From: an uncultured Prevotellaceae bacterium | GTDB lineage: Bacteria > Bacteroidota > Bacteroidia > Bacteroidales > Muribaculaceae | Direction of reading: 5' to 3' | DNA: 64,000 nucleotides | Assembly (NCBI GenBank): GCA_937898675.1 | Contig: CALEJB010000036.1 | Coordinates: 1-64,000, forward strand | Part shown: positions 34,014 through 43,293 of the stretch, one piece after another | Numbering within the stretch: position 1 is the first letter of the stretch | Layout of the letters: every line of letters starts with the position of its first letter | Position numbers and translations under genes: made by a program | The notes under the pieces: model-generated | Databases searched by the model: none | What the model saw: the letters and a program-made list of their open reading frames with translations, nothing else | Told to the model about the DNA's origin: nothing

Positions 34014-34796
34014 TTAGATGATATGTTTCTCTTTGAGTTTATTAACAATGAGTTCGACAGCCTCTTCCTCGCTGACCTCGTGCACCTCGCCGGGGGCCTT
34101 GAGGGCCTTGGGGAACGACTGGAACACCTTGGTGGGCGAGCCGGCCAAACCGAGCTTGCCGGGGTCCACGTCAATCTTGTCGGCACCCCACACCTCAACT
34201 TCCTTGTCGTAGGCCTCAACGATGCCGCTGACGCTCATGTAACGAGCATCAAATGCCGAAGCGAGCACGGTGAGCAGGCACTTGCCCTCGACCTCGAGGA
34301 CTTGCACGCTGTCTTCATTCTCCTTGCGCACCTGCAGATTGCCGTTGTCAAGCACCTTGGCATCGGCAACATAGGATACCTGAGGCAGGTCGAGATGCTC
34401 AGCGAGCTCGGGACCAACCTGTGCGGTATCGCCGTCGATAGCCTGGCGGCCTGCGATAATCAGGTCATAGTCCAGCGTGCGGCACAGGCCAGACAGCGCA
34501 TAGGAAGTGGCCAGCGTATCGGCGCCGGCAAACTTGCGGTCACTCAGCAGGATGGCACGGTCGGCGCCCATAGCGAAGGCTTCGCGCAGGACGACATCGG
34601 CTTGGGGAGGACCCATGGAGATAACTGTGACATGGGCACCAAACTGGTCCTTCAAGCGAAGGGCGAGTTCCAAGCCGCCTTTGTCATCGGGATTCATAAT
34701 GCTGGGCACGCCCTCGCGAATCAGGGTGCCTTTTACGGGATCAATCTTAATCTCGGTTGAATCGGGAACTTGTTTTACACAAACTACAATCTTCAT
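34014..34796 (-). CDS. etfB: Electron transfer flavoprotein beta subunit
   Basis: A 260-residue protein of the adenine-nucleotide alpha-hydrolase-like fold. MKIVVCVKQVPDSTEIKI, SIMNPDDKGGLELAL and the loop GRQAIDGDTAQVGPELAEHL are typical of EtfB proteins that work with butyryl-CoA dehydrogenase. The DGDTAQVGPELAE segment contacts the nucleotide or flavin in bifurcating forms. It lies 11 nt before etfA and 18 nt after bcd. Confidence 0.93.
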   Translation of the reverse strand: MKIVVCVKQVPDSTEIKIDPVKGTLIREGVPSIMNPDDKGGLELALRLKDQFGAHVTVISMGPPQADVVLREAFAMGADRAILLSDRKFAGADTLATSYALSGLCRTLDYDLIIAGRQAIDGDTAQVGPELAEHLDLPQVSYVADAKVLDNGNLQVRKENEDSVQVLEVEGKCLLTVLASAFDARYMSVSGIVEAYDKEVEVWGADKIDVDPGKLGLAGSPTKVFQSFPKALKAPGEVHEVSEEEAVELIVNKLKEKHII

Positions 34797-34814
34797 AAAG
34801 CAATCCTCCTCTTC

Positions 34815-35954
34815 TTATTTAAACAACTTACCGGCAATGACCATGCGCTGAACCTCAGAGGTGCCTTCATAGATCTCGGTAATCTTAGCGTCGCGCATCA
34901 TGCGCTCCACGGGATACTCACGGGTGTAGCCATAGCCGCCGTGGAACTGGACGGCCTTGGTCGTCACTTCCATTGCGGTCTCGGCGGCAAACAACTTGGC
35001 CATTGCGGCATCGACCGAATAGTTCTGGCCCATGTCCTTCTTCCAGGCCGCACTGCGCACGAGCAGACGGGCGGCCTCGACCTTGGTCTTGAGGTCAGCC
35101 ATCTGGAACTGGGTGTTCTGGAACTTGGCAATGGCACGGCCAAACTGCTTGCGCTCCTTGGTGTACTTCACGGTCTCGTCCATGGCGCCCTGGGCGATAC
35201 CCAGCGCCTGGCTGGCGATGCCGATGCGGCCGCCGTCCAGCGTCTTCATGGCGATGTTGAAGCCCTTGCCCATCGGGCCCAGGAGGTTCTCCTTGGGAAC
35301 TTCGCAGTTTTCGAAAATCAGCTCACAGGTAGCGCTGCCGCGGATACCCATCTTCAACTCCTTCTTACCGATGGAGAAACCGGGCATGCCCTTCTCGACA
35401 ATGAATGCCGAAATACCCTTGGTGCCCAACGACTTGTCGGTCATGGCCATGACAATGAACACATCGGCATGGGAAGCGTTGGTGATGAAAATCTTGGAAC
35501 CATTGAGAATCCACTTGTCACCGGCGTCCACTGCTGTGGTCTGCTGCATGGCAGCATCGGTGCCGGCATTGGGCTCGGTCAGGCCGAAAGCGCCAATCCA
35601 CTCGCCGCTGGCGAGCTTGGGCAAGTACTTCTGTTTTTGCTCCTCGGTGCCGTTCTCCATGATGGGAGCTACGCACAGCGAGGTGTGCGCCGAGAGGACC
35701 ACGCCGGTGGTGGCGCACACTCTCGATAATTCCTCAACCGCCATGATGTACATCTGCACATTACCGCCTGCACCGCCGTACTCCTTGGGAACAGGGATGC
35801 CCATCATGCCGAGTTTGCCCATCTTGCGGACAGTCTCGATAGGGAAACGCTCCTGCTCGTCGATTTCGGCGGCCAAAGGCTTCACCTCATTCTCGGCAAA
35901 TGAACGGACCATCTGCAGGAAGAGTTCTTCTGTCTTTGAATAGCTAAAATCCAT
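34815..35954 (-). CDS. bcd: Butyryl-CoA dehydrogenase
   Basis: A 379-residue FAD-dependent acyl-CoA dehydrogenase reducing crotonyl-CoA to butyryl-CoA. Seen are the flavin-site phrases FGLTEPNAGTDA and KIFITNASHADVF, the substrate loop MGIRGSATCELIFENC, and the catalytic Glu363 in EIYEGTSEVQR. Adjacent etfBA and the upstream crotonase and 3-hydroxybutyryl-CoA dehydrogenase identify the short-chain role. This is the energy-conserving step of the operon if the Etf complex bifurcates. Confidence 0.92.
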   Translation of the reverse strand: MDFSYSKTEELFLQMVRSFAENEVKPLAAEIDEQERFPIETVRKMGKLGMMGIPVPKEYGGAGGNVQMYIMAVEELSRVCATTGVVLSAHTSLCVAPIMENGTEEQKQKYLPKLASGEWIGAFGLTEPNAGTDAAMQQTTAVDAGDKWILNGSKIFITNASHADVFIVMAMTDKSLGTKGISAFIVEKGMPGFSIGKKELKMGIRGSATCELIFENCEVPKENLLGPMGKGFNIAMKTLDGGRIGIASQALGIAQGAMDETVKYTKERKQFGRAIAKFQNTQFQMADLKTKVEAARLLVRSAAWKKDMGQNYSVDAAMAKLFAAETAMEVTTKAVQFHGGYGYTREYPVERMMRDAKITEIYEGTSEVQRMVIAGKLFK

Positions 35955-35990
35955 ATCTTAGTGATAGAAAAAATTTATTGATAAGATAAC

Positions 35991-36018
35991 GGGAGGCGAG
36001 GCAGGCGCCAGACCTCCC
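35991..36018 (-). promoter_or_regulatory. Hairpin in the hbd-bcd gap
   Basis: GGGAGG at 35991-35996 pairs with CCTCCC at 36013-36018. It lies in the 73-nt gap between hbd and bcd without a T-run. It may influence mRNA stability. Confidence 0.35.
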
Positions 36019-36027
36019 ACATTATTA

Positions 36028-36864
36028 TTAATACTTATAGAAACCTTCGCCGGTCTTGCGGCCCAGGAGGCCGGCACGGACCATCTTGCGCAGCAGCGGG
36101 TGGGGACGATACTTGGGATCGCCAAACTCGTTGTAGAGCACTTCCATGATGGCGAGGTTGACATCGTTGCCAATGAGGTCGGCCAACGCGAGCGGGCCCA
36201 TGGGATGGTTGGCGCCCAGCATCATGCACTTGTCAATGTCCTCGGCGCTGGCGATGCCGTCGGCAAGAATGCCCACAGCCTCATTAATCATCGGGATGAG
36301 GATGCGGTTAACGACAAATCCGGGAGCCTCGTTAACGGGCACGGGAGTCTTGCCGATTTCGGTAGTCAGGTCGATGATGGTCTTGGCGGTCTCATCGCTG
36401 GTGAGTTGGCCCTTGATCACCTCAACGAGCGCCATGCGGTCGGCGGGATTGAAGAAGTGGCAGCCAATGAACTGCGCGGGGCGGCTGGTGCAGGCTGCAA
36501 TCTCGGTGATTGACAACGACGACGAGTTGGTGGCAAAGATGGTCTCGGGCTTGCAAATCTTGTCAAGTTCCATGAACACGTCCTTCTTCAACTGCATGTT
36601 CTCGACAGCGGCCTCGATGACGAGGTCGGCATCGGCAAACGCTGCATAATCCACCGTGGTGGTAATGTTTGCCAGCATGGCATCCATTGCCTCCTGCGAG
36701 ATTTTGCCCTTCTCGACGAGCTTGTTGTAGCCCTTGGAGATAGAGGCCATAGCCTTGTCCAGGCTTGCCTGGCTGCGGCTCTTCATGACAACAGGCATCT
36801 TGGCGGCAAACGCTTTGACGATACCCTTAGCCATGGTTCCGGTTCCAATAACACAAATTTTCAT
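36028..36864 (-). CDS. hbd: 3-Hydroxybutyryl-CoA dehydrogenase
   Basis: The 278-residue enzyme interconverts acetoacetyl-CoA and 3-hydroxybutyryl-CoA. The Rossmann motif is [10 protein letters not shown] (6-15) and the catalytic His136 lies in [29 protein letters not shown] and [18 protein letters not shown] are family signatures. The end of the second beta-strand reads VVMKSRS, whereas NAD-dependent enzymes usually carry an acidic residue there, so a preference for NADP(H) is possible. It lies 55 nt after crt. Confidence 0.92.
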   Translation of the reverse strand: MKICVIGTGTMAKGIVKAFAAKMPVVMKSRSQASLDKAMASISKGYNKLVEKGKISQEAMDAMLANITTTVDYAAFADADLVIEAAVENMQLKKDVFMELDKICKPETIFATNSSSLSITEIAACTSRPAQFIGCHFFNPADRMALVEVIKGQLTSDETAKTIIDLTTEIGKTPVPVNEAPGFVVNRILIPMINEAVGILADGIASAEDIDKCMMLGANHPMGPLALADLIGNDVNLAIMEVLYNEFGDPKYRPHPLLRKMVRAGLLGRKTGEGFYKY

Positions 36865-36919
36865 AAATTGGTCGTTTTTGGTTTATTGATTAATGTATAG
36901 ATATTCGTTTTCTCGTTTT

Positions 36920-37696
36920 TCACTTGCCGGTAAATTCGGCTTTGCGCTTGTTGAGGAACGCATCCATGCCCTCCTTTTGGTCAGCAGTGGCAAAGCACTG
37001 GCCAAACAGCCTGTTCTCGAGCGCGATAGCCTCATCGGCATCGAGGTCATAGCCCTCGTTGATGCTCTGCTTGGCCAACTTGATGGCAACAGGCGCATTC
37101 TTGAGCATCATGGCGGCCATTTCCATGGCCTTGTCCATGAGTTCCTCGGGCTCGTAAACAGCATTCACCAGGCCGATGCGCAACGCTTCGTCGGCACGGA
37201 TGACCTTGCCGGTGTAAATCATCTCCTTGGCATAGCCCTGGCCGATGAGTTTGGGCAGGCGGTAGGTACCCGAGAAGCCGGGGATGATGCCCAGGCCCAC
37301 CTCAGGCTGGCCAAACTTGGCTCGGCTGGAAGCGATGCGGATGTCACATGACATGGCCAGCTCGCAGCCACCGCCCAGCGCGAAGCCATTGACAGCGGCG
37401 ATGACGGGGATGGGCAACAGTTCGATTTTGCGGAACACCTGTGCGCCCAGTTTGCCAAAGTCATGGCCCTGTTGCTCGTTGAGGTGCGCCATCTCGCTGA
37501 TGTCGGCACCGGCAACAAACGACTTCTCGCCATCGCCCGTGACAATGAGCACGCGGGTGGTGTCGTCAAGGCTGTTGACAAAGTCGTCCATTTCCTTCAG
37601 CACACTGGAATTGAGTGCATTCAACGACTTGGGAGCCGACACCTTCATCACAGTGACAGCACCGTTGCGCTCAATCTTCAAGAAATTGTAATCCAT
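36920..37696 (-). CDS. crt: Crotonase (3-hydroxybutyryl-CoA dehydratase)
   Basis: The 258-residue enoyl-CoA hydratase family enzyme interconverts 3-hydroxybutyryl-CoA and crotonyl-CoA. The oxyanion-hole segments are SFVAGADISEM and ALGGGCELAMSCDIRIAS, and the catalytic glutamates are expected in GGGCELA and QPEVGLGIIPGFSGT. In lysine fermentation 3-aminobutyryl-CoA is deaminated directly to crotonyl-CoA. This enzyme and hbd would then connect crotonyl-CoA and acetoacetyl-CoA. Confidence 0.93.
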   Translation of the reverse strand: MDYNFLKIERNGAVTVMKVSAPKSLNALNSSVLKEMDDFVNSLDDTTRVLIVTGDGEKSFVAGADISEMAHLNEQQGHDFGKLGAQVFRKIELLPIPVIAAVNGFALGGGCELAMSCDIRIASSRAKFGQPEVGLGIIPGFSGTYRLPKLIGQGYAKEMIYTGKVIRADEALRIGLVNAVYEPEELMDKAMEMAAMMLKNAPVAIKLAKQSINEGYDLDADEAIALENRLFGQCFATADQKEGMDAFLNKRKAEFTGK

Positions 37697-37719
37697 AACC
37701 AGTTGCGGCTAAATGGTGA

Positions 37720-38379
37720 TTAAATGTCCATGGGTTTCAGGTCGGGCGAGATAATGAGTTTGGCCTGCGTAGCGGCCTGCACTTGCTCGACGGTGAACTC
37801 GGGATGAATCTCGCGCAGGACAATGCCCTCGGGGGTGATGTCCATAACGCCCATCTCGGTGATGATCATATCGACCTGGCCAGCGGCGGTAAGCGGCAGC
37901 GTGCACTCCGTCAGGATCTTGTGGTTGCCCTTCTGGGTGTGCTCCATGGTCAGAATCACGCGCTTGGCGCCAACAACGAGGTCCATTGCGCCACCCATGC
38001 CGGGAGCCATCTTGCCAGGGATAATCCAGTTGGCCAGATTACCCTTCTCGTCAACCTGCAGAGCGCCCAGGAACGACACGTTCACGTGGCCGCCGCGGAT
38101 GATGGCAAACGAGGTTGCGCTGTCAAAAGTGCAAGCACCGGGATTCAGCGTAATGGCGCCGCCGCCAGCATTAATCAGGTTCTTGTCCTCCTCGCCGGGA
38201 GCAGGCGTCGGTCCCATGCCCATCGCACCGTTCTCGGTCTGCAAGGTTACCGAAACGCCCTCGGGGAGGTAGTTGGGAATCATGGTGGGAATGCCAATTC
38301 CCAGGTTCACAACATCGCCGTCGTGCAACTCCTTGGCAGCACGCTTTGCGATGACTTCTCTCATTTCATTTTTTTCCAT
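37720..38379 (-). CDS. atoA: CoA transferase subunit B (butyrate-acetoacetate type)
   Basis: The 219-residue beta subunit of a class I CoA transferase. The catalytic glutamate is Glu49 in the family motif ENGAMGMGP, and VVNLGIGIPTMIPNYL and MEHTQKGNHKIL are conserved. With subunit A it would move CoA from butyryl-CoA to acetoacetate, releasing butyrate. Its partner is the first gene of the operon, over 8 kb upstream, which is unusual since the two halves are normally adjacent. Confidence 0.9.
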   Translation of the reverse strand: MEKNEMREVIAKRAAKELHDGDVVNLGIGIPTMIPNYLPEGVSVTLQTENGAMGMGPTPAPGEEDKNLINAGGGAITLNPGACTFDSATSFAIIRGGHVNVSFLGALQVDEKGNLANWIIPGKMAPGMGGAMDLVVGAKRVILTMEHTQKGNHKILTECTLPLTAAGQVDMIITEMGVMDITPEGIVLREIHPEFTVEQVQAATQAKLIISPDLKPMDI

Positions 38380-38421
38380 AATAGTAGGTTTTTTATAAGT
38401 TATATTGTTGATTGAACAGAT

Positions 38422-39210
38422 TTATTTCATTCCTCTTTTCACCATCTCCTGAACAACGAACGATGCCACATCGTCGGCATAGGTGTTCATGCCAAATCCG
38501 GCGTCAAAGCCAAGCTCCTTGGCCAGTTCGTGGGTAACGCGGGCGCCGCCGCAGCAGCAAATCATCTTGTCACGCAGTCCCTCTGCCTCCATCAGTTCGA
38601 TAAAGTTGGTGAGGTTCTGGATGTGGATGTCCTTTTGCGTCACGGTTTGGGAAATGATAAGTGCGTCGGCGTGCAGTTCGATGCCCTTGGCAATGAACTC
38701 CTCGTTGGGCACCTGGGAACCCAGATTATAGGCCTCAATCATGTCGTAACGCTCCAGGCCGTAGTGTCCGGCATAACCCTTCATGTTCATCACGGCGTCG
38801 ATGCCCACAGTATGGGCGTCGGTGCCTGTCGAGGCGCCCACAATCACAATCTTGCGGCCAATGTTCTCCTTGATAAACTTGTCGGTCTCGTACATGTCCA
38901 TGGTGTTGGATTCCACCTTGGGCACATAGATGGTGGAATAGTCCACCGTGTGGGTGCAGCTGCCGTAGCAGTTGAAGAAGGTGAAGCCCGGGGTGAGCTC
39001 CTTGTAATAAACGACGCTGGGATTTTCCAGGCCCATCTTGCGCAACATCTGCTTAGCGGCCTCGACAGCTTCGGCGCCACAGGGCACGGGCAGGGTGAAA
39101 CTGAGTTGCACCTTGCCGTCGTTCATGGTGTCACCGTAGGGTTTAATCTTGGTCAAGTCTAAGGTTTTGTCAAAATCCTTAGCTTCCATGCTATATAATC
39201 CTTCGCTCAT
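38422..39210 (-). CDS. kamE: Lysine 5,6-aminomutase beta subunit
   Basis: A 262-residue subunit with the B12-binding motif DAHTVG (131-136) and Lys144, the position known to bind pyridoxal phosphate in the characterised enzyme. With KamD it moves the terminal amino group of beta-lysine from C6 to C5, giving 3,5-diaminohexanoate. It depends on adenosylcobalamin and PLP. Length is typical. It follows kamD by 26 nt. Confidence 0.95.
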   Translation of the reverse strand: MSEGLYSMEAKDFDKTLDLTKIKPYGDTMNDGKVQLSFTLPVPCGAEAVEAAKQMLRKMGLENPSVVYYKELTPGFTFFNCYGSCTHTVDYSTIYVPKVESNTMDMYETDKFIKENIGRKIVIVGASTGTDAHTVGIDAVMNMKGYAGHYGLERYDMIEAYNLGSQVPNEEFIAKGIELHADALIISQTVTQKDIHIQNLTNFIELMEAEGLRDKMICCCGGARVTHELAKELGFDAGFGMNTYADDVASFVVQEMVKRGMK

Positions 39211-39236
39211 ATATCGTGTCTCCTATAGATTAAATG

Positions 39237-40793
39237 TTAACGCTTACCCTTCATCAGTTCAACAAAGGGGTTATAGTAGTTCTCGCCCTTCATGGTCACA
39301 CCGCTCAAGCCCTTGCCGCCGTTCTTGGGACGCTTGACGTCGCCAAAGATGCCCTTCTCCAATGCGGTGAACAGGCCCTCCTTGGTAATGTCCTCAAGCA
39401 GGCTGATGGTATTGTCGATGACCTCACGAGCGCGACGGCGGCAGATGCCGTCCTCGGCAAACTCCATCTCCTCGCCGATGCTGCGCATGTTGTTGAAGAT
39501 GTACTTGGCATTCTCGATGGACAGATAACGGTCGCTCATGAAGGGAGTGTGGATGGCCTCGGTGGGCATGCCCAGCAACTGAATGCCCTGGTGCGTCCAG
39601 ATGCCAATCATGTTGAAGAGGGCATCCTGAATGTGGCCGCGGAAGATGTTGCCGGTCATGAACTTCGTCGGCGGCATGTACTTCAATGTGGCCTTGGGGA
39701 AAATCTCGCGCGTCATCTGCGCTTGGGCGAGTTCGAGCAGGAATCCGTTCTCGAGCATCGGGTCCATCTCAAAGGCGTGGCCAAGGCCCATCTGCTCCTC
39801 GGGCAGGCCAGCCATCAAGGCCAGCTGTTCGTTGATGAGGTCCGAAGCCAGCACGGTGTGGGCAGCCTCAACAGCGTCGGCGGTGGTGAGGTAGTTGTCC
39901 TCGCCCGTGTTGATGATGACGCCGGCAAAACCATTGATGATGCGACTCATGTACTGGTCGATGAGCGTGCGCTGCATGTTGATGTCGCGGAAGAGGATGC
40001 CATAGAGGGCATCGTTGAGCATCACATCCAGGCCCTCGAATGCGCCCATAATGGCAATCTCGGGCATGCACAGGCCTGAGCAATAGTTGCACAAGCGGAT
40101 GTAACGGCCTTGCTCCTCCCCTACCTCATCGAGCGCCTTGCGCATGATGCGGAAGTTCTCCTGAGTGGCAAAAGTGCCGCCAAAGCCCTCGGTGGTGGCG
40201 CCATAAGGCACATAGTCCAGCAGGCTTTGGCCGGTGGTGCGAATGACAGCGATGACGTCTGCGCCCTGGCGTGCGCCAGCCTGGGCCTGAACCACATCCT
40301 CATAGATGTTGCCTGTGGCAACAATGATATACAGATAGGGCTTGGGGCCCTCGCCGATGGTGTCGAGATACTTCTCGCGGCGGGCGCGGCGGGTGCGGAT
40401 GCGGGCCATGCTCTCGTCGATGACGGGCTGCAGCACCTCGGCAATCTGCTTCGGGTCGGTAGTAGCGACCTTAGTGATATCCAGCTTGCCCTCGGCCACC
40501 TGCTCGGCAATCTGCTGCGGCTTGAGGCCGGTCTGAATCATGGCGTTGGCGATGAAGAACAGCGCGCCCTCGTTGAGTACGCCCTTGTCCTTCAAGGCCT
40601 CTACAATCACGTTGGGCAGAGGCACCTGATTGCTGTCCACGCCGTCGATACCCATCAAGCGGCACAGTGTGCGCTCAACAGCCACCGTCGTGTATTGTTC
40701 CACAAAGGATTGAACGTCCTGGGCAATGCCCTTGGCCAACCCGCGGGCATGCTCGACTTTCTCAAAATCTAATCCTAACTTGCTCTTTTGCAT
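39237..40793 (-). CDS. kamD: Lysine 5,6-aminomutase alpha subunit
   Basis: The 518-residue large subunit forms the TIM-barrel active site of the B12-dependent beta-lysine 5,6-aminomutase. Typical segments include YLYIIVATGNIYEDVVQA, TGQSLLDYVPYGATTEG, RTLIDQYMSRIINGFAGV and YMPPTKFMTGN. It lies directly before kamE and directly after the reactivase gene kamC, the arrangement seen in lysine-fermenting bacteria. Confidence 0.95.
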   Translation of the reverse strand: MQKSKLGLDFEKVEHARGLAKGIAQDVQSFVEQYTTVAVERTLCRLMGIDGVDSNQVPLPNVIVEALKDKGVLNEGALFFIANAMIQTGLKPQQIAEQVAEGKLDITKVATTDPKQIAEVLQPVIDESMARIRTRRARREKYLDTIGEGPKPYLYIIVATGNIYEDVVQAQAGARQGADVIAVIRTTGQSLLDYVPYGATTEGFGGTFATQENFRIMRKALDEVGEEQGRYIRLCNYCSGLCMPEIAIMGAFEGLDVMLNDALYGILFRDINMQRTLIDQYMSRIINGFAGVIINTGEDNYLTTADAVEAAHTVLASDLINEQLALMAGLPEEQMGLGHAFEMDPMLENGFLLELAQAQMTREIFPKATLKYMPPTKFMTGNIFRGHIQDALFNMIGIWTHQGIQLLGMPTEAIHTPFMSDRYLSIENAKYIFNNMRSIGEEMEFAEDGICRRRAREVIDNTISLLEDITKEGLFTALEKGIFGDVKRPKNGGKGLSGVTMKGENYYNPFVELMKGKR

Positions 40794-40817
40794 AATTGGT
40801 GATTATATATCGGGTTT

Positions 40818-42188
40818 TTAAAGGTTATTATTCTGTTTAGTGTTCTCTCGCGAGGCGAGCAGCCGCCGCGCCTCGTTGATCCACTCGCCGTCGATGCCCA
40901 GGCTCTCGGCGATGTTCAGCGCCTCGTGGGGCACCTCACCGTCCTGCACCTCGACCAGCGAGTAATCCATTGCGCCGTTCTCGAAGCCTTTTACCCGCAG
41001 GCAAAGTGCGTCGCCCGGCTCTATATCATAGTGCGTCGTCATCACAAGGCTCGCGTCGCGCGCGGCAGACAGCACCTTGAGCAATGCCGTCACCAGTGCG
41101 GCACCCTCGGCGGGGTTGGTCGTGCGCGCGGGCTCGTCGATGAGCGCCAGCAGTTTCTTGTCGTCACGCGATGCCTTGACGACGGCATCGATGCGCTGCA
41201 TCTCGGCCGCAAACGATGACAGGCCTTTCTCAATCGACTGGTCGTCACCGATGCAGAAGATGACGCTGTCTTTAACCGCAATCACCGCCGATGCGGCGGG
41301 AATGCCAAAGGCGAACTGGAACAGGTATTGGCACATGGTGAGCGTCTTCAATACCACGGTCTTGCCGCCCATGTTGGCTCCCGTAATCAGAGCAGGACGC
41401 GCACCATAGCCGACGGTCACCGGCTGGAACGACTTGCCGGCGGCTGCCAGCGTGTCCTTGACCTGAGGGTGGAACATATGCTCGTAATGAGTAGTCCCGT
41501 CGTGGGAAAGTGCCGGGAAACACAGTCCCAAGTGTATCATCTGACTGGCCTTGGCCACATTGATGTCAGTCAATGCCAAAGCCGTCTGTGCCTGCTCAAT
41601 GGCAGCGGCAAACGGATGCAGCCGCTGACTCAAATCCTTGCGCACGCCGTCCTCAAGAGCCGATGCCATCATCATCAGTTCTTCCTGTTGCTCGGGGTGC
41701 CGGCGCATTTGGCCGCGCAGGTCCTTGAGCTGGGCGCAATAGGAATCATATATATAAAATGTGGCAATCTTCATTCCGTCGGGGTCGAGGATGCTGATTA
41801 CCTCGTCCAGGTCGGGAATCTGTGCCACGTCATCCATGCCGTGCTGCCGCAACAGGCGGGCGACATCGGCGGCAAGGAGTGACAAGTGCTTGACCTCAAA
41901 CAATTCAATGTCATCGAGCACAGCACCGCGCGTCAGGTTGCGAAGCGTGGTGCGTATGTCCTTGAGACCTTGCAGACGGAAGCGCAAGGTGTCGAGCCTG
42001 GTTTTGTCGGCCTGCTCGACAAACGCCTTGTAGCGCCGCAGCACGTCATAGGCCGCCACTATCTCACCGGCAGCCGTCATCATGGGCATGTCGAGGAGAA
42101 AACGGCGCGCTGTGCCCGACTGCAGTTCCAGCCGGTCAATCATGTAGCGCAGACCACAAGGGGATTCTATGATGTCTTTGAGTTGCAC
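40818..42188 (-). CDS. kamC: MutS-like ATPase, lysine 5,6-aminomutase reactivase KamC
   Basis: A 456-residue protein with a MutS-type ATPase at the C-terminus. Walker A is GANMGGKT (270-277) and Walker B is LALIDEPARTTNP with Asp351-Glu352. The N-terminal mismatch-recognition domains of MutS are absent. In lysine-fermenting bacteria a MutS-like protein beside kamDE is proposed to exchange damaged cobalamin and reactivate the mutase. The location here, between kamB and kamD, fits that role rather than DNA repair. Confidence 0.85.
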   Translation of the reverse strand: MQLKDIIESPCGLRYMIDRLELQSGTARRFLLDMPMMTAAGEIVAAYDVLRRYKAFVEQADKTRLDTLRFRLQGLKDIRTTLRNLTRGAVLDDIELFEVKHLSLLAADVARLLRQHGMDDVAQIPDLDEVISILDPDGMKIATFYIYDSYCAQLKDLRGQMRRHPEQQEELMMMASALEDGVRKDLSQRLHPFAAAIEQAQTALALTDINVAKASQMIHLGLCFPALSHDGTTHYEHMFHPQVKDTLAAAGKSFQPVTVGYGARPALITGANMGGKTVVLKTLTMCQYLFQFAFGIPAASAVIAVKDSVIFCIGDDQSIEKGLSSFAAEMQRIDAVVKASRDDKKLLALIDEPARTTNPAEGAALVTALLKVLSAARDASLVMTTHYDIEPGDALCLRVKGFENGAMDYSLVEVQDGEVPHEALNIAESLGIDGEWINEARRLLASRENTKQNNNL

Positions 42189-42193
42189 TCCGT

Positions 42194-43216
42194 TTATTGT
42201 TTGTTGTTTAACAAGTCATATACCGGAAGGCTGATGGCTTCCGAGAGTCGCCGGCACAGGGTGTCCGAATCGAGGACATAGCCGCTGGGCGACGTAGGGT
42301 TAACAGTGACAGCGAGCAGTTTGCTCTTTTGCAGCACGCGGATACGCCCACCCGACTTGGCGAACAGGTTGAGTTGAAGCGACGAGGCGAACACCTTGGT
42401 GAAGTCGCGCACGACAACCTCGGCATGACGCAGGTCCTTGTTCAGGCGCACCTTTTCGAGAAAACCGTCCACCAGCGCGCCCGCCACATACAGCGTTGCG
42501 CAGTTCTCGATGCCTTCAAAGCGGATGTCGCTGGACAGCGAAGTGAGCATGTTCAAGTCATGCAACGCCCCGTCCTTGTCGATGAACCACAGGCCCTGCT
42601 CCAGGGGAGTAAGCAACGCAATGTTGCTGTCGCTCGTCAGGTCCATGTTAATGAGGTCCACCACGCGGGCGGTCTTCTGCACCAGGGTGGTGATGTTGGC
42701 CGAATAGGCCGCTCCAGTGGCCAGAATCATCGACTTGCTCACCGCGGGCGATGCCGAACTCAGCCTCGAAAGGGCTCCGTCAACCACCACCAGGTCGATG
42801 CCATGGCGGCGCATCTCGCCCATCCATCGCTTGAGCCCGCTTGCCGATGACGGTCCCGACAGCAGCACTTTGCCGCCTGTCACGGCCCGCGCGGTGACCA
42901 CACGCCCCAGCGAGGTGCTCTCGTCGCTCACATCAATGAGTTCCGACACCAGCCTGCGCTGGCGGTAGTGAGTCTCGCTGGTGCCGAAGTACATGCCCTC
43001 ACGGAGCACGATTTCGGGCTTTTGGGTGCGCGTCACTTGGTCCACGGACTCTCCGTCGATGCCAATCGAGGTCACTGCGATATTCCTCCGGTCAACGGGC
43101 AAGCGGTCAAGCACATATTTCAGGCTCTCGGTCTTGCCTGTATTCTTTTCCAGCCCCACGATGGACAGGCTGTCATATTGCAGTATTTCGTCGATAAAAG
43201 GCAGCACCTCGGTCAC
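42194..43216 (-). CDS. kamB: Lysine 5,6-aminomutase reactivase subunit KamB
   Basis: A 340-residue protein with an N-terminal P-loop VGLEKNTGKTES (Lys28). Beyond this nucleotide-binding part (about 1-180) the rest has no obvious motif. It lies 5 nt before kamC and 77 nt after kamA, and the pair is found with kamDE in lysine clusters. A partner role in reactivating the B12 enzyme is inferred from context. A large hairpin fills the gap before it. Confidence 0.8.
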   Translation of the reverse strand: MTEVLPFIDEILQYDSLSIVGLEKNTGKTESLKYVLDRLPVDRRNIAVTSIGIDGESVDQVTRTQKPEIVLREGMYFGTSETHYRQRRLVSELIDVSDESTSLGRVVTARAVTGGKVLLSGPSSASGLKRWMGEMRRHGIDLVVVDGALSRLSSASPAVSKSMILATGAAYSANITTLVQKTARVVDLINMDLTSDSNIALLTPLEQGLWFIDKDGALHDLNMLTSLSSDIRFEGIENCATLYVAGALVDGFLEKVRLNKDLRHAEVVVRDFTKVFASSLQLNLFAKSGGRIRVLQKSKLLAVTVNPTSPSGYVLDSDTLCRRLSEAISLPVYDLLNNKQ

Positions 43217-43233
43217 GCTTCACTGTTTAGGGC

Positions 43234-43286
43234 ACATTTGTTCAGCAAAGGCGCGCGCAGCAGGCGCGCCTTTACCGGACAAATGT
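43234..43286 (-). promoter_or_regulatory. Long two-tier hairpin between kamA and kamB
   Basis: The outer stem pairs 43234-43243 with 43277-43286 (10 bp, one G-T). The inner stem pairs 43247-43256 with 43264-43273 (10 bp, perfect, loop 7 nt). No T-run follows on the - strand. It fills most of the 77-nt gap and looks like an RNA stability or partial stop element. Confidence 0.6.
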
Positions 43287-43293
43287 CTTGCAT

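Noticed and set aside
40818..42188. MutS-like protein as a mismatch repair factor
   Set aside because: It lacks the DNA-recognition domains and lies between kamB and kamD, where a reactivase ATPase is expected.
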